Source of the DNA: VAZQ01 sp035293945
GTDB taxonomy: Bacteria > Pseudomonadota > Alphaproteobacteria > Rhizobiales > Xanthobacteraceae
NCBI GenBank assembly: GCA_035293945.1
Contig: DATGLV010000038.1
Span: 27,327-91,326, forward strand
Direction of reading: 5' to 3'
Length of the DNA stretch: 64,000 bases
This document shows positions 17,385 to 25,778 of the stretch, one piece after another. The translations under genes were made by a program, and so were the position numbers. Within the stretch, counting starts at the first letter, position 1, and each line of letters starts with the position of its first letter. The notes beneath the pieces are model-generated. The model was not told the DNA's origin, made no database searches, and saw nothing but the letters and a program-made list of their open reading frames with translations.

Positions 17385-17939
17385 TCACGAGCTTCGGGAA
17401 GCGGGCACAAGGCGCCCCACCGCCGAAATCGCATCATCGAGAGCCGGATGACCGGCCAGTTTGGTGCGAAAGACTTGGCAAGGGGACTGTTTGCCGCGAT
17501 CCGCGAGCTCCTGCTCGATGGCGGCTGTGAGCTCGTCGGCGGAGGCGTGGCAGTTGACGACGGTGCCGAGACCAAGTTCCGCCGCGCGTGCCGCAATCAT
17601 CGCCTGATCACGGCCCATCGGCAGCAGCAATAGCGGAACGCCATGGGACAGCGCAGCCATGACGGTTCCATGGCCGGCGTGCGTCACGACGAGGCGCGCA
17701 TGCGGCAGGATGGCGTCGTGAGGGACGAAGCGCACGACCCGAGTGTTGGGTGCAGCGTTCAAGATCCGCGGGTCGACGGCATCCCCGGTGGTGACGATTG
17801 CTTCGATGTCGAGTTGCCCGATCGCGCGACAGAGGGCGCTCAGGATCGGCGTCTGGTGCATGAAACCGGTGCTCAGACTGACAAGAACAAGAGGCTTCTC
17901 AGGCGATCGGCGGTTGAACGGTGCAGCGGTCGCTGCCAT
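17385..17939 (-). pseudogene. Truncated GT1-family glycosyltransferase (C-terminal half)
   Basis: A 184-residue frame matching only the C-terminal nucleotide-sugar-binding half of UDP-glycosyltransferases (about 400 residues when whole). The donor-binding motif THAGHGTVMAALSHGVPLLLLP-like region is present around residues 86-107, followed by GRDQAMIAARAAELGLG. The N-terminal acceptor domain is missing. An in-frame TGA lies six codons upstream of the ATG, and a dispersed repeat begins 32 bases upstream, so the gene was probably cut by a rearrangement at that repeat. No ribosome site is seen. A short stand-alone functional protein is less likely. Confidence 0.7.
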
Positions 17940-17970
17940 CGTCTCGATCGAAAAGATTCACTCGAGTCGT

Positions 17971-18086
17971 CACCCGCGGGCATAGCCCGTCGAAGACGGG
18001 CGTAAACGCCCTTATGACCCGCGGGTCAATCTTTTTCGCAAGAAGATGGATTACCGGGTCAAGCCAGGTCAAGCCCGGCAATGACG
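17971..18086. repeat. Dispersed palindromic repeat, copy B
   Basis: Second copy of the element also found at 13004 and 62059, same orientation. It holds GGCATAGCCCGTCGAAGACG, then GTAAACGCC and TTATGACCCGCGGGTCAAT, and ends with CAAGCCCGGCAATGAC. A GGTCAAGCC unit is duplicated here. It lies right behind the break of the truncated glycosyltransferase. Confidence 0.75.
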
Positions 18087-18151
18087 CTGAAGTGGATCAA
18101 TTCGACCGGGAACCGCCTTAGCAATGGCTCGGCAGCTCTATTCGCGGCATA

Positions 18152-19216
18152 TTAGTGAATCGCGCGCCGGGCTCGCTCGATGAGCGATGCCGAGGAGCCG
18201 TACAGCTTCTCGATGGCCTGCTGCAGCTTTTCGCCTGGCATCGGCGCAACATCCAAGCCGACTTTTTCCGCGTCAGCTAGAAACTCCGGGTCACGCATGG
18301 TCGCCTGGAAGCCCGCACGCAATGCGGTGACGCGCTCGGGTGGAAGACCCGACGCGGTAAAGTAGGGACGCTCGAACATCTGCTGGCTGATGACAATCTC
18401 CGCAACCTTTCGGTCTTCCTCGTCTTTGATGTACGGCCAGATCTCCGGCGCCCCCATGCGGGTCAGCTCTGGATTGGGCTCGAGCCCGATCTGGGCCAGA
18501 AAGTTGAGCCTGTGATTGGTGACCCAGTCTGGCTTCTGCGACTTCACGCTTGACCAGTTCCAGCCGCAGACGCCATCAAGCTCGCCCCGCTCCACTGCGA
18601 GTGCGATCTCGACGGTTCCCTTGTAACCGGCCACCAGATCAAACTTCGCTCCGGTCATGTTCTTGACCAAATTGGCGATGTCGTTGACGGAATTGCCGGC
18701 GGCAACTCCGCCGAAGATGGTCTTCTGCCGCAATGCCTGCTCGAAAGTCTTGGTCTTCGATCGATTAAGCGTCACGCAAACGTAGGTCCCGGTATTGGCC
18801 GTGCCCAGATAGGTGACTTTCCGGGGATCAAACGTGGTGTCGGGCTTGTCGTCGAGCAGCGGTGCCATGATGGTGCCCGGCATGACAGCCCCGATAGTCA
18901 ACCCGTCCTTCGGGGCAACCGCGCTGACATAATGACCGGCACGCGCGCCGCCTGCGCCCGGCATGTTCTTGACCACGATCGCCGGTTCTCCCGGGATGTG
19001 GCCGGGTAGATGCTGCGCAATCGTGCGCGCATAGATATCGAAGCCGCCGCCGGGCGCATTGCCGACGACGAGGTCAACCGTCTTGCCCGCATAAAATTCC
19101 TCGGCATGCGCCGATGCGGTCAAAGATGCAGCCATGACGACACCGAGCAGGCTCGCTCGATGCGATTTCGCTCGCCCCATGATCGCGCAAATACCGGCAC
19201 TTCGCCTCATGGTCAT
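18152..19216 (-). CDS. Bug/TctC-like receptor of the tripartite tricarboxylate type
   Basis: A 354-residue exported receptor. It has a signal peptide (SLLGVVMAASLTASAHA|EE). The family signature FYAGKTVDLVVGNAPGGG opens the mature protein, then PGHIPGEPAIVVKNMPGAGG near residue 75, as in the more distant TctC relatives. LVAGYKGTVEIALAVERGELDG matches the conserved ligand-pocket region. No TctA/TctB genes are adjacent. The ATG at 19216 is given; a second ATG two codons later is equally possible because a single GGAG serves both. It follows the LVIVD-repeat gene after 35 bases, so the two may be co-transcribed. Confidence 0.82.
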   Translation of the reverse strand: MTMRRSAGICAIMGRAKSHRASLLGVVMAASLTASAHAEEFYAGKTVDLVVGNAPGGGFDIYARTIAQHLPGHIPGEPAIVVKNMPGAGGARAGHYVSAVAPKDGLTIGAVMPGTIMAPLLDDKPDTTFDPRKVTYLGTANTGTYVCVTLNRSKTKTFEQALRQKTIFGGVAAGNSVNDIANLVKNMTGAKFDLVAGYKGTVEIALAVERGELDGVCGWNWSSVKSQKPDWVTNHRLNFLAQIGLEPNPELTRMGAPEIWPYIKDEEDRKVAEIVISQQMFERPYFTASGLPPERVTALRAGFQATMRDPEFLADAEKVGLDVAPMPGEKLQQAIEKLYGSSASLIERARRAIH

Positions 19217-19251
19217 CTTGCTCCGGCAATCAGCAGACAAGCTCAATGGCC

Positions 19252-20448
19252 TCAATTGTCGAACTCGATCACATCGAGACCCCGAACCTTGTCGGTAACG
19301 AACAGAAGCCCGCGTTCGTCCTTGGCAACATCGTTGGTCCAAGGCGTTCGTTTCCCGTGCGTGGGCTGCGGGATGAAATAGCCCCTTTCCTTTGGCCGAA
19401 CCGGGTCGCTGATGTCGATCATGCGCAGGCCGGCGGCAAACCACGTCACGTAAAGCATGCAGTCCGGGTCCACGATCTCGCGCAGCTGATGGGTGCCGAA
19501 GCGAACATCATCTCCGTGATATGGCTGGGAGCGCTCGTCCAGCTGGTATGTACATAGGATTTTTGGGTCGCGAAGGTCTGTGACGTCCCAGATGCGCAAT
19601 GGTGCATGTGGCTTGCCGGTGTCGGGGCCGCGTTTTGGGCGTTCTTCCTCAGTCGAGACCGCAATTCTCCTGCCCGCAATCGGAAACGGCACCCCAAGAA
19701 ACGTGTGGGTCGGCTCGGGATGCGGAGGGTCATATTCGTGACGGGCCAGGGTCCGAGGCTGCTCGATATCCGAGACGTCGATGATTGAAACACCGGAAAA
19801 CCAGCAGCCGGCGAAGAGCGTTTGGCCGCAGCGCATTGCGTGGTGAAGGGCATGATCCCGGCCGCGCGGATGCGGGGGCTCCCCGGCAGCCACGTTCTGG
19901 CCAGGCATCCACCAACGCGACACCTCCACGGGCTTGGAGGGATTCCTGATGTCGTAGATGACCAGGATATTGCCCTCGAATCCCTCCATCTCGGTCGAGA
20001 TGTAGGCATAGGTCTGGTCGAGATCGAAACGATGCACGCCGCGGGCATTCGTCTTCACGAAGCTGATCAGCTTGGGATTTGCCGGATTGCCGATGTCGTA
20101 AAGGCGAAAGCCGCCGTCCGGATAGGATGCCCGGTCGCCTTTGCCGGGTTCAATTTCGGAGTTCACCACCATGAGGTCGCCGACGACACGCACCTTGTGC
20201 GAATGAGACCACGGATGCGAGGTCATCAGTTGGGAAATGATCCTTGGATGCCGCGGATCGGAAATGTCGAGGATGCTGGTGCCCTCCGGTCCATGCTGAT
20301 GGCCCACATAGGCCAAGCTCCCCTGGATCACGACCTGCCCGCCTCCGGGAATTTCCGTGCGCGAGAGGTGTCGAACATTGCTGGATGAATGCGTTTGCGC
20401 ATCGGCACCCGCCGTTTCAATCGTTTGGGTCACCTCTATCTCCCACAT
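19252..20448 (-). CDS. LVIVD-repeat beta-propeller protein
   Basis: A 398-residue protein made of LVIVD-type repeats, each with a strand then a D-(I/V)-(S/R/G)-x-P turn: LDISDPRHP, YDIGNPANP, YDIRNPSKP, IDVSDIEQP, WDVTDLRDP and IDISDPVRP. These six repeats give a beta-propeller, known in archaeal and bacterial surface or choice-of-anchor proteins; the function is unknown. No clear signal peptide is present, as the N-terminus is polar. The ribosome site is weak. It lies just upstream of the second Bug-type receptor and is divergent from the Rid-domain gene. Confidence 0.8.
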   Translation of the reverse strand: MWEIEVTQTIETAGADAQTHSSSNVRHLSRTEIPGGGQVVIQGSLAYVGHQHGPEGTSILDISDPRHPRIISQLMTSHPWSHSHKVRVVGDLMVVNSEIEPGKGDRASYPDGGFRLYDIGNPANPKLISFVKTNARGVHRFDLDQTYAYISTEMEGFEGNILVIYDIRNPSKPVEVSRWWMPGQNVAAGEPPHPRGRDHALHHAMRCGQTLFAGCWFSGVSIIDVSDIEQPRTLARHEYDPPHPEPTHTFLGVPFPIAGRRIAVSTEEERPKRGPDTGKPHAPLRIWDVTDLRDPKILCTYQLDERSQPYHGDDVRFGTHQLREIVDPDCMLYVTWFAAGLRMIDISDPVRPKERGYFIPQPTHGKRTPWTNDVAKDERGLLFVTDKVRGLDVIEFDN

Positions 20449-20605
20449 TGTCCGTAGGCGAACGGTACCACAGCCGCACGGGCCACTGGCAAGGATCGCC
20501 CTGGCTGAGAGGCGGAATCAGGGCCTGTTCGCACGCTGGATTTAATGAGCCTGCACCGTACAATGCAGTGTCCGGTGCTACCCGCGAACAAAATGAGGGG
20601 ACACC

Positions 20606-22009
20606 ATGAAGGATATGGACGGACCATCGGGCTTTCCACGCCGGAATTTCCTGAGCGCCGCAACAGCCGCGGGCGCCGCAACATTGTTAGGTGCGCGGCA
20701 GGCGCTCGCGCAAGCGAGCGCTCCGGGGCGGACTGCTGTGGGCGTGCCGGCAATTCAGATGCTCACAGCCGATCATCTTGTCGGCAGCGCGGTGAACTAC
20801 GCCTATGCGGTCAGGGCGGGGCCGTTCGTGTTTCTCAATGGCCACGAAGGTTTCGATTTCGCGGCCGGCGTCGTTCCAGCCGTCGAAGGTTCCGCGAGCT
20901 TTCCGGAGTTCGGCAGGCCGCGGTTGCGCCGGGAAGCAGATTTCATCTTCCAGCGCATGGGCGATGTCCTCAAGTCGCTCGGGACAGATTTCGCGCACAG
21001 TGTGCGATTCGATCAATATTACACCGAAGCGAACGCCGTGCGGGCCTATCACTTGGCGCGCTTCGCGGCGCTCGGCAAATACATTCCACCCAGCACCTCG
21101 ATCATCACCGAGCGTTGCTTCGGGGCGAACAGCACGATGACGACCTCGCTGCTTGCGGTCATGCCGGAATGGGAGGTCAAGGGCGTCTATCCGGAGAGCG
21201 CCCATGTATCTCCGTTCTCGGGCTACGCGCCGGCCGTGGTGGCAAACGATTTCGTCTTTGCGGCGGGTGCGGGTGCCGAGGACAAGGACATGCTGGGTAC
21301 CGATCCGCCGCAAGGCCCGCATCGACGCTGGGGCTCGGAGCTGCCGATCCGCCGCCAGGCGGAATCCGCGCTCAAGCGCATCGAGGGGACGCTCACGGCC
21401 GCGGGGACGAGCCTGGCCAATTGCCTCAAGGCGCAGGTTCATGTTGCGGGCGTGGAGAATATTCCGGACTTCCTCGATGTCTGGAATGAGCATATCGGGG
21501 CTTCGCCGGCCGCGCTCACGGTGACACCCGCCAAGGGCTTCGCCTCGGTCGAGATGATCTTGGAGATCAACTACATCCTGCTCAAGGACGGTGCCGGGCG
21601 CAAAAAAGAGATCGTGCGTGCCGACATTCCGGAAATGGCCTCCTATTCTCCGGCGGTGCGTTCCGGCGAATTCGTGTTCAGCCCGGGGCTCATCCCGCTG
21701 CAGGCAGACGGAGCGATGGCCGGCTCTGCGCAGGGCGAGAATTTTCCGGGGCTTTGCCTGCGCAGCCAGCTGCAGGCGCACGCGATTTACGACCATGCCG
21801 AAGCGGTCGCCAAAGCTGCCGGCATCAGCATGCAGAATGCCGTTCGCATCGATTATTGGGTCACGGACATCCGGGAGTTCCCGGGCATCGCGCTGGCGTG
21901 GGCGGACCGCTACGGCAAGGCGCCGCACCCGTTCGCCTGCGTGGTGACGCCCGGCCTGCCGGCGCCGGGCGCTTCGGTCATGGCGGACTTCTGGTTCTAT
22001 GCCGGGTAG
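20606..22009 (+). CDS. Exported protein with three Rid (YjgF) domains
   Basis: A 467-residue protein. A Tat-like leader (RRNFLSAATAAGAA, cleavage near ALA|QA at 36) is followed by about three repeats of the Rid/YjgF fold (about 45-185, 190-335, 340-467). The second and third show the typical hydrophobic pattern (LKAQVHVAGVENIPDFLDVWNEH; VRIDYWVTDIREFPG). The arginine that RidA uses to bind 2-iminoacids is not present at the equivalent sites (PAALTVTP, PHPFACVVTP, PSTSIITER), so ordinary imine deaminase activity is doubtful. GAGGGG precedes the ATG. An exported amidohydrolase follows after 57 bases, as in hydrolase/Rid gene pairs. Confidence 0.78.
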   Translation: MKDMDGPSGFPRRNFLSAATAAGAATLLGARQALAQASAPGRTAVGVPAIQMLTADHLVGSAVNYAYAVRAGPFVFLNGHEGFDFAAGVVPAVEGSASFPEFGRPRLRREADFIFQRMGDVLKSLGTDFAHSVRFDQYYTEANAVRAYHLARFAALGKYIPPSTSIITERCFGANSTMTTSLLAVMPEWEVKGVYPESAHVSPFSGYAPAVVANDFVFAAGAGAEDKDMLGTDPPQGPHRRWGSELPIRRQAESALKRIEGTLTAAGTSLANCLKAQVHVAGVENIPDFLDVWNEHIGASPAALTVTPAKGFASVEMILEINYILLKDGAGRKKEIVRADIPEMASYSPAVRSGEFVFSPGLIPLQADGAMAGSAQGENFPGLCLRSQLQAHAIYDHAEAVAKAAGISMQNAVRIDYWVTDIREFPGIALAWADRYGKAPHPFACVVTPGLPAPGASVMADFWFYAG

Positions 22010-22066
22010 CGGACGAAGATCCGACCAAGGCGGGCCTGAAGCTGAAGCCAGCAGGGAGGAATAAGC

Positions 22067-23584
22067 ATGCGCGACGATTACTTCCCCACGTCTGACGCTC
22101 CCGAGGACCTCTGCGAAGCCAACCAGGGAGCCAACCAAGATGCATCGCGGCGTACATTCTTGAGGTCGGGCGTCAGCCTCGCGGTGGCCGGCGGCATCGC
22201 GGCCGGGATGCCGGGCAGCGCGCCGGCACAGGGTATTACGGCAGCGGACAGCGATCCGCTGCTGCGTCGCCTGCAGTCACAGCGACGCTTTCTTCTGCGC
22301 GGTGGCATCGTGATGAGCCTTGATCGGCGGATCGGCGACTTTGCGCAAGCCGATCTGCTCGTCGAGGACGGCAAGATCCGCGAGCTCAGGCCAAGCATTG
22401 CGGTCGGGGACGATACCCCGGTCATCGAGGCGACCAACAAGATCGTGATCCCGGGCTTTGTCGATACTCATAGCCACTCCTATCAGGGGCTGCTGCGGGA
22501 CATCATGCCCAACGGTCTGCTCAGTCCGGATTACAATCGCGATGTGCAGACCTTGCTCACGCCCGCTTACGAGCCGGACGATGCCTATGCGGGCGAGCTG
22601 GTGAACGCACTCGGGCTGATCGACATGGGGACCACGACTGTGGTCGACATTTCGCAGGTCTCCCACTCGCCCGAGCACAGCGACGCCTGCATCCGCGCGC
22701 TGCAGGAATCGGGCATCCGGGCGGTGTTCTCCTATCACCGCGGTGCCGGGCCGCGCGCCCGCTTCCCGCAGGATATTACGCGGCTGCAGCGGACGTACTT
22801 CAATACGAAGGATCAGCTGCTGACGCTGGCGCTTACCACCAGTCTCGATCCCAAGCTCTACGCGGTCGCGCGCGAAGCCGATGTGCCGGCGGTCTTGCAC
22901 CTTGTCGGCAAGGATCTGAGCGAGAAGCTGCTCCAACTCGGACAGAGTGGACTGTTGCGGCCGGGCGATGAATACATCCACTGCCTCGGTCTGAACGATG
23001 CGGCGTGGCGCCTGATGAAGGATACGGGCGGCCACGTGTCCATCTGCGCGCAGATCGACATGATGATGGGACATGGCACGCCGACCATTCAGGAGGCCCT
23101 CGACCACGGATTCAGGCCAAGCCTGAGCACGGATCATGGAGTGGAGATCGCCCAGGACTTCTTCTCAGTCATGCGATCCACGCTGATGTTCCAGCGCTGG
23201 CAGCTGCTGCAACGCGCGCGCAACGGTGAGCAGAACCTGCCACCATTGCTGACCTGCCGCGATATGCTTGAGTTCGCGACCATCGAAGGCGCGCGCTGCG
23301 CCAACCTGGAGAGGCGGATCGGAAGCCTCTCGCCCGGTAAGGACGCCGATATCCTGCTGTTGAGCACTGACCGGCCGAGTGTGTGGCCGCTGAACAATGC
23401 ACCAGGGGTCGTTGTCAACATGATGAATCCCGGCCATGTCGACACCGTGATCATTGCCGGGAAGATCAGGAAATGGCGCGGAGCCCTGGTGGGCATAGAT
23501 CTGAGCCGCGTGCAGCGGCGCGTTCAAAAAGCGCGTGACGCGGTGATGCGCCGCGTGGGTTTTGCGGTCGGCGAGTTCGGCTGA
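22067..23584 (+). CDS. Exported amidohydrolase (cytosine deaminase/AtzA-like)
   Basis: A 505-residue metal-dependent hydrolase with a Tat-like leader (SRRTFLRSG, 27-35; cleavage near APA|Q). Metal ligands are visible: H135 and H137 (DTHSH), H278 (VLHLVG), H305 (YIHCLG) and D356 (STDHG). The second composite beta-sandwich part shows GSLSPGKDADILLL. Relatives act on chlorinated triazines, cytosine, guanine or cyclic imidates. GGGAGGA precedes the ATG. It lies behind the three-Rid gene; partners of this kind suggest a ring-opening or deamination step outside the cytoplasm. Substrate not predictable. Confidence 0.85.
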   Translation: MRDDYFPTSDAPEDLCEANQGANQDASRRTFLRSGVSLAVAGGIAAGMPGSAPAQGITAADSDPLLRRLQSQRRFLLRGGIVMSLDRRIGDFAQADLLVEDGKIRELRPSIAVGDDTPVIEATNKIVIPGFVDTHSHSYQGLLRDIMPNGLLSPDYNRDVQTLLTPAYEPDDAYAGELVNALGLIDMGTTTVVDISQVSHSPEHSDACIRALQESGIRAVFSYHRGAGPRARFPQDITRLQRTYFNTKDQLLTLALTTSLDPKLYAVAREADVPAVLHLVGKDLSEKLLQLGQSGLLRPGDEYIHCLGLNDAAWRLMKDTGGHVSICAQIDMMMGHGTPTIQEALDHGFRPSLSTDHGVEIAQDFFSVMRSTLMFQRWQLLQRARNGEQNLPPLLTCRDMLEFATIEGARCANLERRIGSLSPGKDADILLLSTDRPSVWPLNNAPGVVVNMMNPGHVDTVIIAGKIRKWRGALVGIDLSRVQRRVQKARDAVMRRVGFAVGEFG

Positions 23585-23703
23585 GCGAACACCTACGATC
23601 TGCGAGGTCGCATTTGATTCGGATTTGGAAAGGCTCAAGCTGAGCAATTCGGGTCCGGTGGAGTCGGCATTACTCGAACAACGCGCTCGTCTCTGCCCAC
23701 ACT

Positions 23704-24243
23704 TCAGGGCGGGGCGTCGCGCGCGGCGGCGCCGGCGCCGACAGCGCGGCCTGTCTGCACGGAATCGCCGAATACCGCCTTTACGGCCTCCACCGCGCAC
23801 ATTTCATCGTTTCCACCCGGGCCTGCGACCCCGATTGCGCCGAGTGTACGACCGTTCTGGATGATCGGAACACCTCCCGGCTGTGGAAAATCGCCGAACC
23901 AGACGTATTCGGCATTACCCTTTTTCACTAAATCCATGAGCTGACTGGTTGCGCGGCCCCAGCGCGCGGCTGTCACCGCTTTGAGCTCAGCGGTCTTGGG
24001 GGCACTGGCTGATGCACCCTGGCGGGCAAAGAAATAGAGAAGATGCCCCGCAGGGTCCACGACAGCAACCGCAGTCGCAGTGTCGGCCTTCGCCGCGAAT
24101 GCCACGCAGGCTTCGCCGAGCTGCCGTGCTGCCGCGCTCGAGATTTGCGGCACCTGCACGATCAGAGGCTCGGTCGCAGCATCAGCACGCGACGCGAAGA
24201 CCGCGAGCGCCGCATACAACGCAATCTGAAATCGATCCGGCAT
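23704..24243 (-). CDS. Exported GlcG/HbpS-family haem-binding-like protein
   Basis: A 179-residue protein of the GlcG/HbpS family. A signal peptide (FQIALYAALAVFASRADA) is followed by the family core: ACVAFAAKADTATAVAVVDPAGHLLYFFARQGA and a C-terminal FPQPGGVPIIQNGRTLGAIGVAGPGG. HbpS binds haem and senses redox state, while the role of GlcG is unknown. AGGAGATATCG precedes the ATG. It is convergent with the amidohydrolase gene, with 119 bases between. No sensor kinase neighbour is present. Confidence 0.85.
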   Translation of the reverse strand: MPDRFQIALYAALAVFASRADAATEPLIVQVPQISSAAARQLGEACVAFAAKADTATAVAVVDPAGHLLYFFARQGASASAPKTAELKAVTAARWGRATSQLMDLVKKGNAEYVWFGDFPQPGGVPIIQNGRTLGAIGVAGPGGNDEMCAVEAVKAVFGDSVQTGRAVGAGAAARDAPP

Positions 24244-24455
24244 CGATATCTCCTGGTCCCACGATTCGACGAGGTCTTGCCCGGATAGAGCATATCCGGA
24301 CTGGCCGTCTGATCGCTACCTGCGCCCGTGGTCCCCGTCGCACCGACAGGACCCCAATTCACGTTGCTCAGGAGAATCGCTGACGATGACACACCGTTGA
24401 AGGCGACCTGCACCTCGAGCCGTATCGCTGCTCAGATTCCTGGAGCTTACGATCG

Positions 24456-25508
24456 CTAGAACAGTGCCTTGAGGGTCTCGACAATCCTTGCAGCTACTGT
24501 TTTGGAGCTGGGCGGCGTATCAAGGTGGTCGACGACGACGAGACGGTTGACCTCGCCGTTCAGGTAGGCGTGGAGGAAGGCCGGATAATCACTGAAGGAA
24601 ACGCATCCATTCGACTGGCCGTTGGGACCGAGCATATAAGAGTGCGCAAGCAACCCGTCGCGACCAAACATATTGCCGTGGCCGGCAGGCAAAAGACGGA
24701 TGGCGCGAACGCCATGAAAGGGCTCTTCGCGCAACGAGAGATTATAGACATTCGGTGGAGTCGGCCCGAGATCCTTGTCTTTCACATAGCGAGGATCGTC
24801 GAGGCGCTTGCCAAATCCCGAATGCGCTTCCAGCGCCCGCCCATTGGGCAGATAGACCTTATGGGCGGAAATATCATAGATCGCGGTATGGTCGTCATCA
24901 TCGACAGGCGAGTTTGCGTCCTCGGAAGCATCGGGGTTGGAAAGCTGCTTCTTGGAAATGCCGGCCGGCGATAATGAAGCGAGTTGCGTGGCGGCTCGGC
25001 CGGTCCGGCCAGCCGCAGGACGGTCGGGCGCACGCGCTCCTGCCTCGGGCGAGGGAGGAAGCGTGCTGTATACGAGCACCTCCGTCTCGTCCATCGGGCG
25101 AACGGCGGAAAAGCCGAACGAGGACTTAAAACGTTCATCGAAAGAGATGACGTGTGACCTCTGTTGCACGCTCTCGGTGGCGAGCAAGGAGCGATCTCCG
25201 GTAGACGGGGCGGCCTGGAGCGGCCTGTTCGAGTCCTCCGTCCCCGGGTCAAAATAAGCAACGTCCAGGCTGGCGACGCGCCATTCCCGACTGTTTGGGA
25301 TTGGGGTCTCATGCGCAGCCCATAGGCGGTCGAAACCCTTTGGCTGAGTCGTTTCGGAAATCGAGAGGGTGGAGGGCACGGCGCGCAAGCCGAGCGCAAA
25401 CCCGAGGATCAATGCCGTGACCCCGATGCAGCCAAAGCGCAACGCGGGGTGAATTAAGATTCCCCCGTGCGCCAGCCAATCTGCTGCTTGTAGCTTCGCG
25501 CCCCGCAC
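24456..25508 (-). CDS. DUF2778 L,D-transpeptidase-like protein
   Basis: A 350-residue single-pass membrane protein. A transmembrane helix lies near residues 24-43, followed by a long low-complexity linker and a C-terminal DUF2778 domain (about 210-345). The catalytic signature is H289 followed by S-x-G-C at C302 (SNGCVSF). DUF2778 is related to L,D-transpeptidases, which act on peptidoglycan; it is also the domain of Tlde1-type effectors, but no type VI secretion genes are here, so a housekeeping wall role is likelier. The start is GTG, as no ATG exists before the helix. GlcG follows it on the same strand. Confidence 0.8.
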   Translation of the reverse strand: MRGAKLQAADWLAHGGILIHPALRFGCIGVTALILGFALGLRAVPSTLSISETTQPKGFDRLWAAHETPIPNSREWRVASLDVAYFDPGTEDSNRPLQAAPSTGDRSLLATESVQQRSHVISFDERFKSSFGFSAVRPMDETEVLVYSTLPPSPEAGARAPDRPAAGRTGRAATQLASLSPAGISKKQLSNPDASEDANSPVDDDDHTAIYDISAHKVYLPNGRALEAHSGFGKRLDDPRYVKDKDLGPTPPNVYNLSLREEPFHGVRAIRLLPAGHGNMFGRDGLLAHSYMLGPNGQSNGCVSFSDYPAFLHAYLNGEVNRLVVVDHLDTPPSSKTVAARIVETLKALF

Positions 25509-25778
25509 CCCACGTCCCCCGACTACAGGTCAAGAACACAAAGCAAATACGGCCAAAGAAAGGTCTTGGGACGCGCAAATCGCTGAGCCGCCACGGACTT
25601 ATTCGAAGAACCCGGAAAACATTTGCCCGCGCCCAGGCCTTTCCCATTTTGGTACAAAGCGTGCGTGGCAATCACTGCGATTGCAGATTGCAAACGGCAG
25701 ATCTTGCCTACTGGGATTTCGCTGGAGCGGCTGTCACCTGCGTTTGCGCGCGACGCCCCAATGCCCGGAGAACCGACA

